Of a stretch of 64,000 nt of DNA, positions 43,386-51,549 are shown in pieces; position 1 is the stretch's first letter, and the number at the start of each line of letters is the position of its first letter. The DNA is from Leucobacter chromiisoli (GTDB lineage: Bacteria > Actinomycetota > Actinomycetes > Actinomycetales > Microbacteriaceae). The position numbers and the translations under genes are program-made. Location: the NCBI RefSeq assembly GCF_016522505.1, contig NZ_JAEHOH010000013.1, positions 62,001 to 126,000 on the forward strand. Reading direction: 5' to 3'. The notes below the pieces were generated by a model. It saw nothing but the letters and a program-made list of their open reading frames with translations. It ran no database searches and was not told where the DNA came from.

Positions 43386-44828
43386 TCAGTGTGCACCATC
43401 GGAGGTGATCACTGCCCGAGCGGTCCGGAGGAGGAGGATCAGGTCTCCGGTCATCGACCAGTTCTCGACATAGTAGAGGTCGAGTCGGATCGCATCCTCC
43501 CACTCGAGATTGCTGCGCCCGCTCACCTGCCACAGGCCGGTGATCCCTGGTTTCACGAAGAGACGTCGATGGTCGTATCGCTTGTAGAGATCGACCTCGG
43601 CGTCTCTCTGAGGGCGCGGGCCCACCAGGCTCATGGTTCCGAGGAACACGTTGAACAACTGGGGCAGCTCGTCGAGCGAGTAGCGCCGGATGAACCTGCC
43701 AACGGGCGTGATCCGAGGGTCGTTGTTGATCTTGTGCAGCGGCTTGTCCGCTGTTCCTTGTCGATCGAGCAGTGACTGCAGCTGGTCATCCGCGTTTTGC
43801 ACCATCGAACGGAACTTGAACATGTGGAAGCGTTGTCCGCGCAGACCCACGCGCTCCTGGCTGTAGAAGACGGGCCCGCTGCTGGTGGTCTTCACGGCGA
43901 TGCCCACGGCGAACATGACGGGGGAGAGCAGCAGAATCAGCAGAGCCGACCCGATGAGATCGAACATGCGTTTGGCGAAGTACTTGCGGCCGGTGAAGGC
44001 CGGGTACTCCACATGAATGAGAGGCAGGTCGGCCACGGGACGCATATGAATACGCGGGCCGGCAATGTCGGTGAGCGACGCCGCAACGATGAGGTCGATG
44101 CCGCGCGACTCCAGTTCCCAGCCGATGTGCTTCAGCTGCTCAGGCGTGATGGTGTCTGCGGCGGTGACGATCAGCGTGTCGACCTGATGTTCGTCGATGC
44201 AGTCGATAAGCCCGTCGTAGTCGCTGAGCACTTTGACGCCTTGCGCGAGATCCTGTGAGGAACCGTGCTCAGTCACCGCCCCTACGAGGTCAAAGCCGGC
44301 GTAGCGGCTGCGCAGAATCTGCCCGGTCACGTGCTGAACCTTTACGCGCTCGCCCATGACGAGCGTGCGATAGGAGTTGAATCCACGCTGTCGCCGTCGG
44401 TGCAGACGTTTACGCCAGGCCCATCTCACGACGATAAGGGCCAGGAGGCCTGCGGGAAGTGCGAAGAGCAGGTAACCTCTGCCGATCGGCGACTTGAGTG
44501 CGAACGCGAGGATCGCCATGACCCCGAATGTCGCGAAGGTGGCGTTGATGATGCGCTTGTACTCGTCCGGGCCGCTCCCGAATACCTTCGGATGGCGAGT
44601 GTCGAAGAGGCTGAGAGCAGCCAGCCAGCCGAGTATGAGCACTCCGGACAGGATCGTGTAGCTGATCTGGATGTTGCTCTCAGCAGTGGGAGAGAACTCC
44701 AGTTCCTCCGTGGCGAGCCCGGATCGCATGACCTGTGAGGCAACCACGGAGGCGACGACGACGACGATGTCCGTGGCTATCAGCTTTCGGGCATAGCGTC
44801 GCTCCCAAGCGGGCGCACTCACAGCCAT
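43386..44828 (-). CDS. Polyprenyl-phosphate glycosylphosphotransferase (priming enzyme)
   Basis: A 480-residue WbaP/CpsE-type enzyme that puts the first sugar phosphate on undecaprenyl phosphate. It has four N-terminal helices, a cytosolic nucleotide-like domain, then the catalytic module: KRMFDLIGSALLILLLSPVM, FKFRSMVQNAD, RRYSLDELPQLFNVFLGTMSLVGPRP and KPGITGLWQVSGRS. ATG 44828 has GGGCGG 4 nt upstream; a GTG at 44852 would add eight residues. It leads the operon. Confidence 0.92.
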   Translation of the reverse strand: MAVSAPAWERRYARKLIATDIVVVVASVVASQVMRSGLATEELEFSPTAESNIQISYTILSGVLILGWLAALSLFDTRHPKVFGSGPDEYKRIINATFATFGVMAILAFALKSPIGRGYLLFALPAGLLALIVVRWAWRKRLHRRRQRGFNSYRTLVMGERVKVQHVTGQILRSRYAGFDLVGAVTEHGSSQDLAQGVKVLSDYDGLIDCIDEHQVDTLIVTAADTITPEQLKHIGWELESRGIDLIVAASLTDIAGPRIHMRPVADLPLIHVEYPAFTGRKYFAKRMFDLIGSALLILLLSPVMFAVGIAVKTTSSGPVFYSQERVGLRGQRFHMFKFRSMVQNADDQLQSLLDRQGTADKPLHKINNDPRITPVGRFIRRYSLDELPQLFNVFLGTMSLVGPRPQRDAEVDLYKRYDHRRLFVKPGITGLWQVSGRSNLEWEDAIRLDLYYVENWSMTGDLILLLRTARAVITSDGAH

Positions 44829-45107
44829 GGCACCGCCCTCAAGGGGAGACACATCCGGTCGTGGGGGCGCTCATGCCGGTGTCGACACACGAAAAGTGCC
44901 CCCGTCCCCCATAGTTGTCTCGCCGCGACCTGTCAGTTCGCTGTGCGTGTTGATCTCCGAGGATATTCTTGCATGGAACCGGGGTAGTGAATTCGCTTCC
45001 CTTGTCTTCTGCGGAAAACGTCGCCTCGGGTGCAGGAATCGTCGCATCGGGTGGCGGAGGCCCGGAGGATCAGGACAACTCCGCACGCCTCGCCTCAGCG
45101 CCTCGCG

Positions 45108-45437
45108 TCACCGCACGAGGCGGGCGATCGCGTCCGATGCCTCCTTCAGCTTCGTCTCCGCCACCTCGCCGCCGTCGCGGGCGGCCTGCGCCACGCAGTG
45201 GCTGAGGTGGTCGTCGAGCAGGGCGAGCGCCACACGCTCGAGCGCCTTCGTCGCCGCCGATACCTGGGTGAGGATGTCGATGCAGTACTCGTCCTGCTCC
45301 ACCATGCGCTGCACGCCGCGCACCTGCCCCTCGGCCCGGCGCAGACGCTTGAGCAGGTCGTCCTTGTGGTCGATGTAGCCGTGCGCGTGCGCAGATGGTG
45401 CGGCGAGATCCTCGACGTGGAGCTGCGTGTCTGTCAT
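45108..45437 (-). CDS. csoR: Copper-sensing repressor CsoR
   Basis: A 109-residue CsoR/RcnR-family repressor. The Cu(I) ligands are present with exact family spacing: Cys52, His77, Cys81 (25 and 4 residues apart, as in M. tuberculosis Cys36-His61-Cys65). ATG 45437 lies 6 nt after a TATCAT -10 box that overlaps the operator. No copper ATPase, chaperone or other target gene is adjacent, so it may act at a distance and on itself. Confidence 0.9.
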   Translation of the reverse strand: MTDTQLHVEDLAAPSAHAHGYIDHKDDLLKRLRRAEGQVRGVQRMVEQDEYCIDILTQVSAATKALERVALALLDDHLSHCVAQAARDGGEVAETKLKEASDAIARLVR

Positions 45438-45443
45438 GCGATA

Positions 45444-45465
45444 ATGATACACCCCGAGGGGGTAT
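45444..45465 (-). promoter_or_regulatory. CsoR operator with overlapping -10 box
   Basis: ATAC-A-CCCC-GAG-GGGG-TAT-like dyad at 45447-45465 (outer ATAC/GTAT and inner CCC/GGG pair). It matches the known CsoR operator style of GC runs flanked by TA-rich ends. Minus-strand TATCAT (45444-45449) overlaps it, predicting autoregulation of a leaderless csoR transcript. Confidence 0.7.
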
Positions 45466-45491
45466 GTGGTAAGGGGTGCCGCCGGGATCCC

Positions 45492-46448
45492 TCACCGCTC
45501 GCCGGCGAAGGCGGCACCCACGGCGGCGGCCGGCGAGTCCGCCGCGAGCATCCGCACCCGCTCGCTCAGCCCGAGTGCGGCCAGGAACGGCGATCCGGCA
45601 GCCCAGCCGTCGAGCTTCGACCTGAGGCCGTCCTCCAGCGGCGCACCCAGCAGGCGCAGCCCACCGCCGACCACCACCGTCTCGGGATCCACCGACAGCG
45701 CCAGGAGCCGCACGCACGCGGCAGCGCCCGCGACCAGGTGCTCGAACGCCGCCCTCGCCTCGTCGTCGCCCTCGGCGATCGCCGCGAGGATCCGTCGCCC
45801 CGGGTGATCCCCGCCGGCCGGCCAACTGCTCCGCAGCGCCGATCCGCTCGCCACCGTCTCGAGGCACCCGCGCTGCCCGCAGGGGCACGGTCGCCCCAGC
45901 GGGTCCACCGGCAGATGCCCGATCTCGCCGGCCACCCCGCGCGCGCCGCGCCATGGCCGACCGTCGACGACGATGCCCGCGGCCAGACCGGTACCCAGGT
46001 TCAGGTAGGCCATCGTGCCGGTCAGGCCCATGAGGTGGGCGGCGCCGAGCGCAGCCGCCGTCACGTCGTTGTCGATCGACACCGGCAGCCCGGTGCGCTC
46101 GGCGAGCGCGGGGCCGAGCGCCAGCGACGTCACACCGAGGTTCACGGCGTGACTCACCAGCCCGCCCTCGCGGTCGACCTGGCCCGGTATGCCGACGCCC
46201 ACCGAGACGAACTCGCCGATGCGGCGCCCGGTGCGCTCAGCGAGCGCCGCCACCACGGTCTCGGACGTCGCCACGACGGCGTCCGCGCCGCGCACCGTCG
46301 GCACCGTGACGCTCGACTCGATGCGCCCCTCCGCGTCGAGGGCCACGGCCTCCGTCTTGGTGCCGCCGATGTCGATGCCGATGCGCCCCTCGAGCCCCCG
46401 TCCGAGCGGTTCCTCGGAACGCGGCCCGGCCACGAGGTCCGCGATCAC
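45492..46448 (-). CDS. ROK family sugar kinase
   Basis: A 318-residue ROK kinase: ATP site DIGGTKT at 26-32, catalytic Asp127 (SIDNDVTAAA), zinc site His178 (GEIGHLPV) plus CPCGQRGC (Cys188, Cys190, Cys195). It phosphorylates a sugar; next to a NagZ-type glycosidase the likeliest substrate is N-acetylglucosamine, with glucose or MurNAc possible. It starts at GTG 46448, overlapping the glycosidase stop by 4 bp, and ends the importer operon. Confidence 0.88.
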   Translation of the reverse strand: MIADLVAGPRSEEPLGRGLEGRIGIDIGGTKTEAVALDAEGRIESSVTVPTVRGADAVVATSETVVAALAERTGRRIGEFVSVGVGIPGQVDREGGLVSHAVNLGVTSLALGPALAERTGLPVSIDNDVTAAALGAAHLMGLTGTMAYLNLGTGLAAGIVVDGRPWRGARGVAGEIGHLPVDPLGRPCPCGQRGCLETVASGSALRSSWPAGGDHPGRRILAAIAEGDDEARAAFEHLVAGAAACVRLLALSVDPETVVVGGGLRLLGAPLEDGLRSKLDGWAAGSPFLAALGLSERVRMLAADSPAAAVGAAFAGER

Positions 46449-48067
46449 AGCCCCGGCCCCTCGATCAGCGCGAGCAGCGCCTCCCCGACGAGGCGCGAGG
46501 CGCCGTGCGTCGCGACGTCCGCGAGGCCCCTTTCGGCGTCGGGCCAGCCCATCTCTACGACGAGCGTCGGCACGCCCTCGTCGTGCAGACTCTCGATGCC
46601 GTCGTGGGCGAACTCGTGCCGATGCAGATCGCGGCCGATCACGATCACACCCCTGGAGGAGGCATCTGCAGGCAGGCCGAGCGTCCACGGCATCGGCGAG
46701 ACCTCGTCCGTCGAGGTGCCGGGGCGCGCGAGGAACCGCGCGGCCGCTCCGCTCTCGCCGGTCTTCGCGTGCACTGCCGCGGCGAACGGCCCCCACGGCA
46801 CCGCTCCGACGGCCATGTTCGCCTCCGCCTCCACGCGCAGCACGGCCGCTCGAGGGTGCTCGCCCAGCCATCGCCGGGCAGGCTCGACGCCGTCGAAACT
46901 CGCGACGATCCTGGCGAGCTCCTCGGTGCCGCCCCAGGGGGCCGAGGGCACGGGAGCAGTGCTCGCGGCAGCCGGGCCCGGCTGAGCAGCGCCGGCAGGA
47001 GCATCGCCCGCCAGAGCCGCGTTGGCCGCAGCAGCACCCGCCAGCGCGGCCGCGAGCTCCCGCACCCGCGCTGCGGCCTCGCGCACGCGCGTCTCCGGCA
47101 GCCTCCCCTCCGACACCGCCGCCGCGATGCGATCCTCGATCTCTCGCAGCTGCCCGGGGGTCGTGCCGATGCCGATGCACAGCAGATCGCAGCCCGCCGC
47201 GAGTGCGCGCACGGCGGCCTCCGGGATGCCGCTCTCTCCGCTCGCCCCCGCCATGTCGAGCGCGTCGGTGACGATCGCGCCCGAGAAGCCGAGCCCACCG
47301 CGCAGCATTCCCTGCAGGATCGCCGGGCTGAAGGTCGCCGGCGCTTCCGCGTCGATCTGCGGCAGCAGGATGTGCGAGGTCATGACGGCTCGCGCACCGG
47401 CCTCCACGGCGGCGCGGAAGGGTGGCAGGTCGCGCCGCTCGATCAGCTCGGACGGCGCGTCGACGGCGGGCAGCGCCAGATGCGAATCCTGCGCCGTGTC
47501 GCCGTGACCGGGGAAGTGCTTGGGGCAGGCCGCGACACCCGCGGCCTGCGCGCCGCGCACCCACGCCGCCACGTGACGGGCCGCGAGATCGGGATCCGCG
47601 CCGAAGCTTCTCGTGCCGATCACCGGGTTCGCCGGGTTGGAGTTCACATCCGCATCGGGGCCGAGCACCAGATTGAAACCGGACGCCAGCACGTCTCGCG
47701 CGACGGCGGCGCCGACCCGCTCCGTGTACGCCTCGTCGTCGATGCGACCCAGCACGGCCGCCCCCGGATACGGCGCTCCCGAGCGGTAGTGCAGCCGGGT
47801 GACCTCGCCGCCCTCCTCGTCGATCGCGATCAGGGCGTCGGAGCGGGTGCGACGCAGCGCCTCGCCGAGCTCTCGCAGCTGCCGGGCGTCGCGCACGTTG
47901 TCGCCGTACACGCACACCGAGATGAGGCCCTCGCCGAGCGCTCCCTCGATCCAGGCGGGCACCGTGTGCCCCGTGAAGCCCGGCATCAGGGTCGCGCGGA
48001 TGTCGAGATGCAGGCGCTCGGGCTCACCCGGTGCGTCGGCGCGCGGAACCCTCTGCGTCGCGTTCAC
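46445..48067 (-). CDS. nagZ: GH3 beta-N-acetylhexosaminidase, NagZ-like
   Basis: A 540-residue GH3 enzyme. The NagZ signature KHFPGHGDT is at 183-191 (catalytic His-containing loop), and the nucleophile Asp268 is in IVTDALDM. After an Ala/Pro-rich stretch (about 365-395) a C-terminal region of about 145 residues continues, longer than Gram-negative NagZ. No signal peptide: it acts in the cytosol on imported GlcNAc-containing saccharides or muropeptides. The start is GTG 48067, overlapping the permease stop. Confidence 0.88.
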   Translation of the reverse strand: MNATQRVPRADAPGEPERLHLDIRATLMPGFTGHTVPAWIEGALGEGLISVCVYGDNVRDARQLRELGEALRRTRSDALIAIDEEGGEVTRLHYRSGAPYPGAAVLGRIDDEAYTERVGAAVARDVLASGFNLVLGPDADVNSNPANPVIGTRSFGADPDLAARHVAAWVRGAQAAGVAACPKHFPGHGDTAQDSHLALPAVDAPSELIERRDLPPFRAAVEAGARAVMTSHILLPQIDAEAPATFSPAILQGMLRGGLGFSGAIVTDALDMAGASGESGIPEAAVRALAAGCDLLCIGIGTTPGQLREIEDRIAAAVSEGRLPETRVREAAARVRELAAALAGAAAANAALAGDAPAGAAQPGPAAASTAPVPSAPWGGTEELARIVASFDGVEPARRWLGEHPRAAVLRVEAEANMAVGAVPWGPFAAAVHAKTGESGAAARFLARPGTSTDEVSPMPWTLGLPADASSRGVIVIGRDLHRHEFAHDGIESLHDEGVPTLVVEMGWPDAERGLADVATHGASRLVGEALLALIEGPGL

Positions 48068-49014
48068 CCCTTCACCGCCCCGCTCACGAGCCCGCTCGTC
48101 ATGCGCCCCTGCACGAACATGAAGAACACGATGACCGGCACCGCGACGAGCGTCGAGGCCGCCATCACCTCGCCCCAGTCGATCGAGCGCGAGGCCGACT
48201 GCTGGATGAAGCCCCGCAGCCACAGGGGCAGGGTCTGGGATCCCGAATCCTGCAGGATCACGAGCGCGACCGTGAACTCGTTCCAGGCCTGCAGGAAGGC
48301 GTACACCCCGCTCGCCACGAGGCCGGGCGCCAGCAGCGGCAGCGTGATCCTGAGGAACGCCTGCGTGCGGCTGAGCCCGTCGACCATCGCCGCCTCCTCG
48401 AGGTCGGCCGGCACGCCGGCGACGAAGCCGCGCAGCATCCAGATCGTGAACGGCACTACCGCGGCGATGTAGATGATGCTCACGCCGACCACCGAGTTCA
48501 GCAGGTTCAGCGAACCCATCAGCTTGTACTGCGCGATGAACATGCCCTCCGCCGGCAGCATCTGGATGAACAGCACCGCGAGCACGAAGCTGCGACGGCC
48601 CCGGAAGCGGAAGCGGCTGAGCGCGAGCGCCGCGAGGAAGGCGAACAGCAGACAGCACACGACCGCGATGCCCGCCACCGCGACGCTCATGCCGAGGGCG
48701 CGGAAGAAGGAGCCGTCGGCGAACACCGAGGCGAAGTTCCTGAGGGATCCGCCGAAGGGCAGCAGCGTCGGCGTCGTGCGCTCGAGCGTGACGTTCGGCA
48801 GCAGCGATGAGTTCAGCATCCAGTAGACCGGGAAGACCCAGGCGAGCGCCACGACGATGCCGAGGGCGCCGAGCAGGATCCTGACCGGCCGTCTGCCGAT
48901 GCTGCGGCCGCGGCGGCGGACGACGCCGATCGGGGCCGTCATCTGCTCGGTCGCGGGGGCCGTGCGGGGCGCCGGGGCGCCACCGGTGGCCGCGGGAATC
49001 GAGGGAGCGGTCAT
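48064..49014 (-). CDS. ABC importer permease, MalG/DasC type
   Basis: A 316-residue permease with six helices: FPVYWMLNSSLLPN near helix 1 and the EAA loop LEEAAMVDGLSRTQAFLRITLP cut at its ends. A long Pro/Ala-rich N-terminus. Overlaps both neighbours by 4 bp, so tightly coupled in the amino-sugar operon. Confidence 0.92.
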   Translation of the reverse strand: MTAPSIPAATGGAPAPRTAPATEQMTAPIGVVRRRGRSIGRRPVRILLGALGIVVALAWVFPVYWMLNSSLLPNVTLERTTPTLLPFGGSLRNFASVFADGSFFRALGMSVAVAGIAVVCCLLFAFLAALALSRFRFRGRRSFVLAVLFIQMLPAEGMFIAQYKLMGSLNLLNSVVGVSIIYIAAVVPFTIWMLRGFVAGVPADLEEAAMVDGLSRTQAFLRITLPLLAPGLVASGVYAFLQAWNEFTVALVILQDSGSQTLPLWLRGFIQQSASRSIDWGEVMAASTLVAVPVIVFFMFVQGRMTSGLVSGAVKG

Positions 49015-49937
49015 CGCACCTCATCCTCCTTGAGTAGGTTGCGCACGTAGGCCCAGCTCAGGGCGATGGTGAGCAGCAGCACGAAGATCGACATGGCGCT
49101 CGCCATCGCGAAGTCGCTCGAGCCGACGCCGAGCTGGTAGATGTACGTGCCGAGCACGTCGGTCTGGCTCGCGATCGAGCCGCGATCCTGCAGCAGCTTG
49201 ATCTGGGTGAACACGCGCAGATCCCAGATGATCTGCAGCAGCATCACGATCCCGAGCACCGGCTTCACCACCGGCAGGATGATGAGGCGCAGACGCTGCC
49301 ACGGGCTCGCGCCGTCCATCTGCGCCGCCTCGAGCACCTCGCCCGGCACCTGCGTGAGGCCCGCGTAGACCGAGAACGCCACGAACGGCACGCTCATCCA
49401 GACGACGACGATCAGCGCCACCGCGAAGAACGACAGCGGGTGCTGCAGCCAGTTGTGCCCCTGCATCGGCAGGCCGACGCCGCTCAGCATCCAGTTGACG
49501 AGGCCGCGCCGCCAGTCGAAGATCCAGTTCCAGATCGTCATCGCCGCCACCACGGGAGTCGCCCAGGCGAGCAGCAGCGAGATCTGCATGGTGATCCGGA
49601 TCGCCGGCGGAGTCGCCTGCATCAGCAGCGCGATCCCGATGCCGACCGCCATCGTCACCGCGGCCGTCACCAGGCAGAACGCCACCGAGCGGGCGACCAC
49701 CAGCCAGGTGGTGGGCGAGGTGAAGAGCTCGACGTAGTTCGCGAACCACACGAACTCGGGCGGCTGGCCGAACTGCTGGGCCAGCCCGAACGACTGCATC
49801 GACGTGATCAGCTGCCAGAAGATCGGGTAGCCGAGCGCGAGCAGCACGATCAGCGTCGCGGGCAGCAGCAGCGCGTACGGAGTGATGCGGAAGCGCCGTC
49901 TCGGGGCAGTGAGCTCGCTCGGAGCGGTGCGGGCCAC
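49011..49937 (-). CDS. ABC importer permease, MalF/DasB type
   Basis: A 308-residue permease with an EAA loop LEAAQMDGASPWQRLRLI. The start is GTG 49937 with a weak ribosome binding site, 84 bp after the binding-protein gene. Pairs with the MalG-type permease. Confidence 0.92.
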   Translation of the reverse strand: MARTAPSELTAPRRRFRITPYALLLPATLIVLLALGYPIFWQLITSMQSFGLAQQFGQPPEFVWFANYVELFTSPTTWLVVARSVAFCLVTAAVTMAVGIGIALLMQATPPAIRITMQISLLLAWATPVVAAMTIWNWIFDWRRGLVNWMLSGVGLPMQGHNWLQHPLSFFAVALIVVVWMSVPFVAFSVYAGLTQVPGEVLEAAQMDGASPWQRLRLIILPVVKPVLGIVMLLQIIWDLRVFTQIKLLQDRGSIASQTDVLGTYIYQLGVGSSDFAMASAMSIFVLLLTIALSWAYVRNLLKEDEVR

Positions 49938-50021
49938 GGTGTCTCGTTTCGTCGGGGCGGAGGGGTGCCGTTCGGGGAGCGGGCGGTCGGCTGAGGGGGC
50001 GGCCGGGCCGCCCCCTCAGGC

Positions 50022-51368
50022 CTACTTCTGGTTCAGCAGCGGATCGAGCTTGGCGTTCGTGTCCTTCGCCAGCTGCTCGAGGTCGTCGGCGTCGCGGATC
50101 TGGGCGAAGAACTCCTCCATGATGTTCTTGGCCTCGACCGAGGCCCAGCCCGGAGCGGCGGGAGTCAGCTTCGAGTTCGACGCCGACTCCACGAGCGCCT
50201 GCGCGAACTGGTCGTCGCCGAGCGAATCGGTGTAGTTCTGGTTCGCCGGGCCCAGGCCGTTCTCGCCGAGCATCGTCTGGTACTCCTCCGAGTAGATGAT
50301 GCGCAGCAGCTCCTTGGCGAGCTCCGGCTCCTTCGACTTCGCGGAGATGCCGATGTTGGATCCGCCGGCGAAGACCGGGGCTGGCTCGCCGTCGACGCCG
50401 GGCAGCACGAAGGTGCCGAAGACGTCGTCGTTCCACTCGCGCGCGGGCTCGCCGTCCTCTCCCTCGACGAGGTCTCCGATCGACCAGTGGGCCCAGCCCG
50501 GGGCCATGATGGTGCCAGCCGCCAGCGAGAGATCCTCGGTGACGTTGCCCGCCTCGTCCTTCACCTGATCCGAGTCGTTCAGGAACTGGTACTGGTTCGC
50601 GTCCTTCGCGTCGTTCGGCGCGTGGGAGGCGGTGCGGTAGATCTGCTGCAGCTGCTCCAGCCCCGCGAGCGACTCGGGGGAGTCGAGGGTCGCGACCCAC
50701 TCGCCGTCCTGGAACTCGGCGATCTCGCCACCGTTCGCGAAGATCCACGAGATCCCGTCGCGCCAGTCCTGGCCGCCCAAGTAGAAGCCGGAGAAGTTGT
50801 CGATGCCCTTCGGGTTCGTCTCGGCGATCTTCGTGACCGCCGCGTTGAACTCCTCGAGGGTGGTCGGCAACTGAGCGCCGGCCGCCTCCCAGACGTCCTT
50901 GCGGTAGAACACGTAGCGCGAGCCGAAGTAGTAGGGCAGCGTGTAGTTCTTGCTCTCGACGGCTCCCGCCTCGACGAACGACTGGAGCAGGTCATCGCCG
51001 CCCAGCTCGTCGTACATGTCGCTGATGTCGAGGAACGCGCCGACGTTGGTGAAGGTGGGCGACTGCGTGTTGCCGATCTCCGTCACGTCGGGGGTGTTGT
51101 TCTCGTCGGGCAGCGCCGTCGTCAGCTTGGTCACGACGTCGCCCCAGCCCTGCTCCTCGATCTTGAGCGTCGCGCCGGTCTGCTCCGCGAACTCCTCCGC
51201 GAGGTAGTCGCGCAGCGTGTCGGGGGTGTCTCCGCCGATCACCCACATGGTGATCGTCTTGCCCTCGCCGTCGACCTCCTCGCCGCCCTGCGCGCCCTGT
51301 GCGCAGGAGGTGAGCAGCAGAGTCGAAGCCATGGCCGCAGCGGCGAGGCCCGTGAGCTTTCTCTTCAT
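50022..51368 (-). CDS. ABC importer sugar-binding lipoprotein, DasA-like
   Basis: A 448-residue family 1 solute-binding protein with a lipoprotein signal ending LLTSC. It holds LPYYFGSRYVFYRKDVWEAAG and FAGGSNIGISAKSKEPELAKELL, typical of actinobacterial oligosaccharide-binding proteins. With the NagZ-like enzyme and ROK kinase downstream, a GlcNAc-containing oligosaccharide is the likeliest ligand. AAAGGAAC precedes the ATG at 51368. No ATPase gene accompanies the operon. Confidence 0.88.
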   Translation of the reverse strand: MKRKLTGLAAAAMASTLLLTSCAQGAQGGEEVDGEGKTITMWVIGGDTPDTLRDYLAEEFAEQTGATLKIEEQGWGDVVTKLTTALPDENNTPDVTEIGNTQSPTFTNVGAFLDISDMYDELGGDDLLQSFVEAGAVESKNYTLPYYFGSRYVFYRKDVWEAAGAQLPTTLEEFNAAVTKIAETNPKGIDNFSGFYLGGQDWRDGISWIFANGGEIAEFQDGEWVATLDSPESLAGLEQLQQIYRTASHAPNDAKDANQYQFLNDSDQVKDEAGNVTEDLSLAAGTIMAPGWAHWSIGDLVEGEDGEPAREWNDDVFGTFVLPGVDGEPAPVFAGGSNIGISAKSKEPELAKELLRIIYSEEYQTMLGENGLGPANQNYTDSLGDDQFAQALVESASNSKLTPAAPGWASVEAKNIMEEFFAQIRDADDLEQLAKDTNAKLDPLLNQK

Positions 51369-51440
51369 GGTGTGTTCCTTTCGGTGCGAGTCCCGGCCTG
51401 CGCCGGGCTCCTGATCTTCTGTTCCGTCGGTGGTTTCGAG

Positions 51441-51530
51441 TGGTCGTGAAGTCTGGTCGTGTCGGTTCTTCGGGGGTTCGCGGGGTTCAGGGTCCTCGGG
51501 GTTCGGGGTTCTCGGTCGGGGATCCCGACC
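51441..51530. repeat. TGGTCGTG direct repeats, GGGGTTC runs and a hairpin
   Basis: The 181-bp gap before the binding-protein gene holds TGGTCGTG twice (51441-51448, 51454-51461), then several GGGGTTC-like copies (about 51471-51510), then a 7-bp hairpin GGTCGGG/CCCGACC (51514-51530). The hairpin lies 20 bp after the ROK-repressor stop on the minus strand and may terminate it. The repeats may be regulator sites for the importer promoter; TGGTC is the half of a DasR-type site. Confidence 0.4.
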
Positions 51531-51549
51531 GCCTTCCGCGCGGCCGCGC

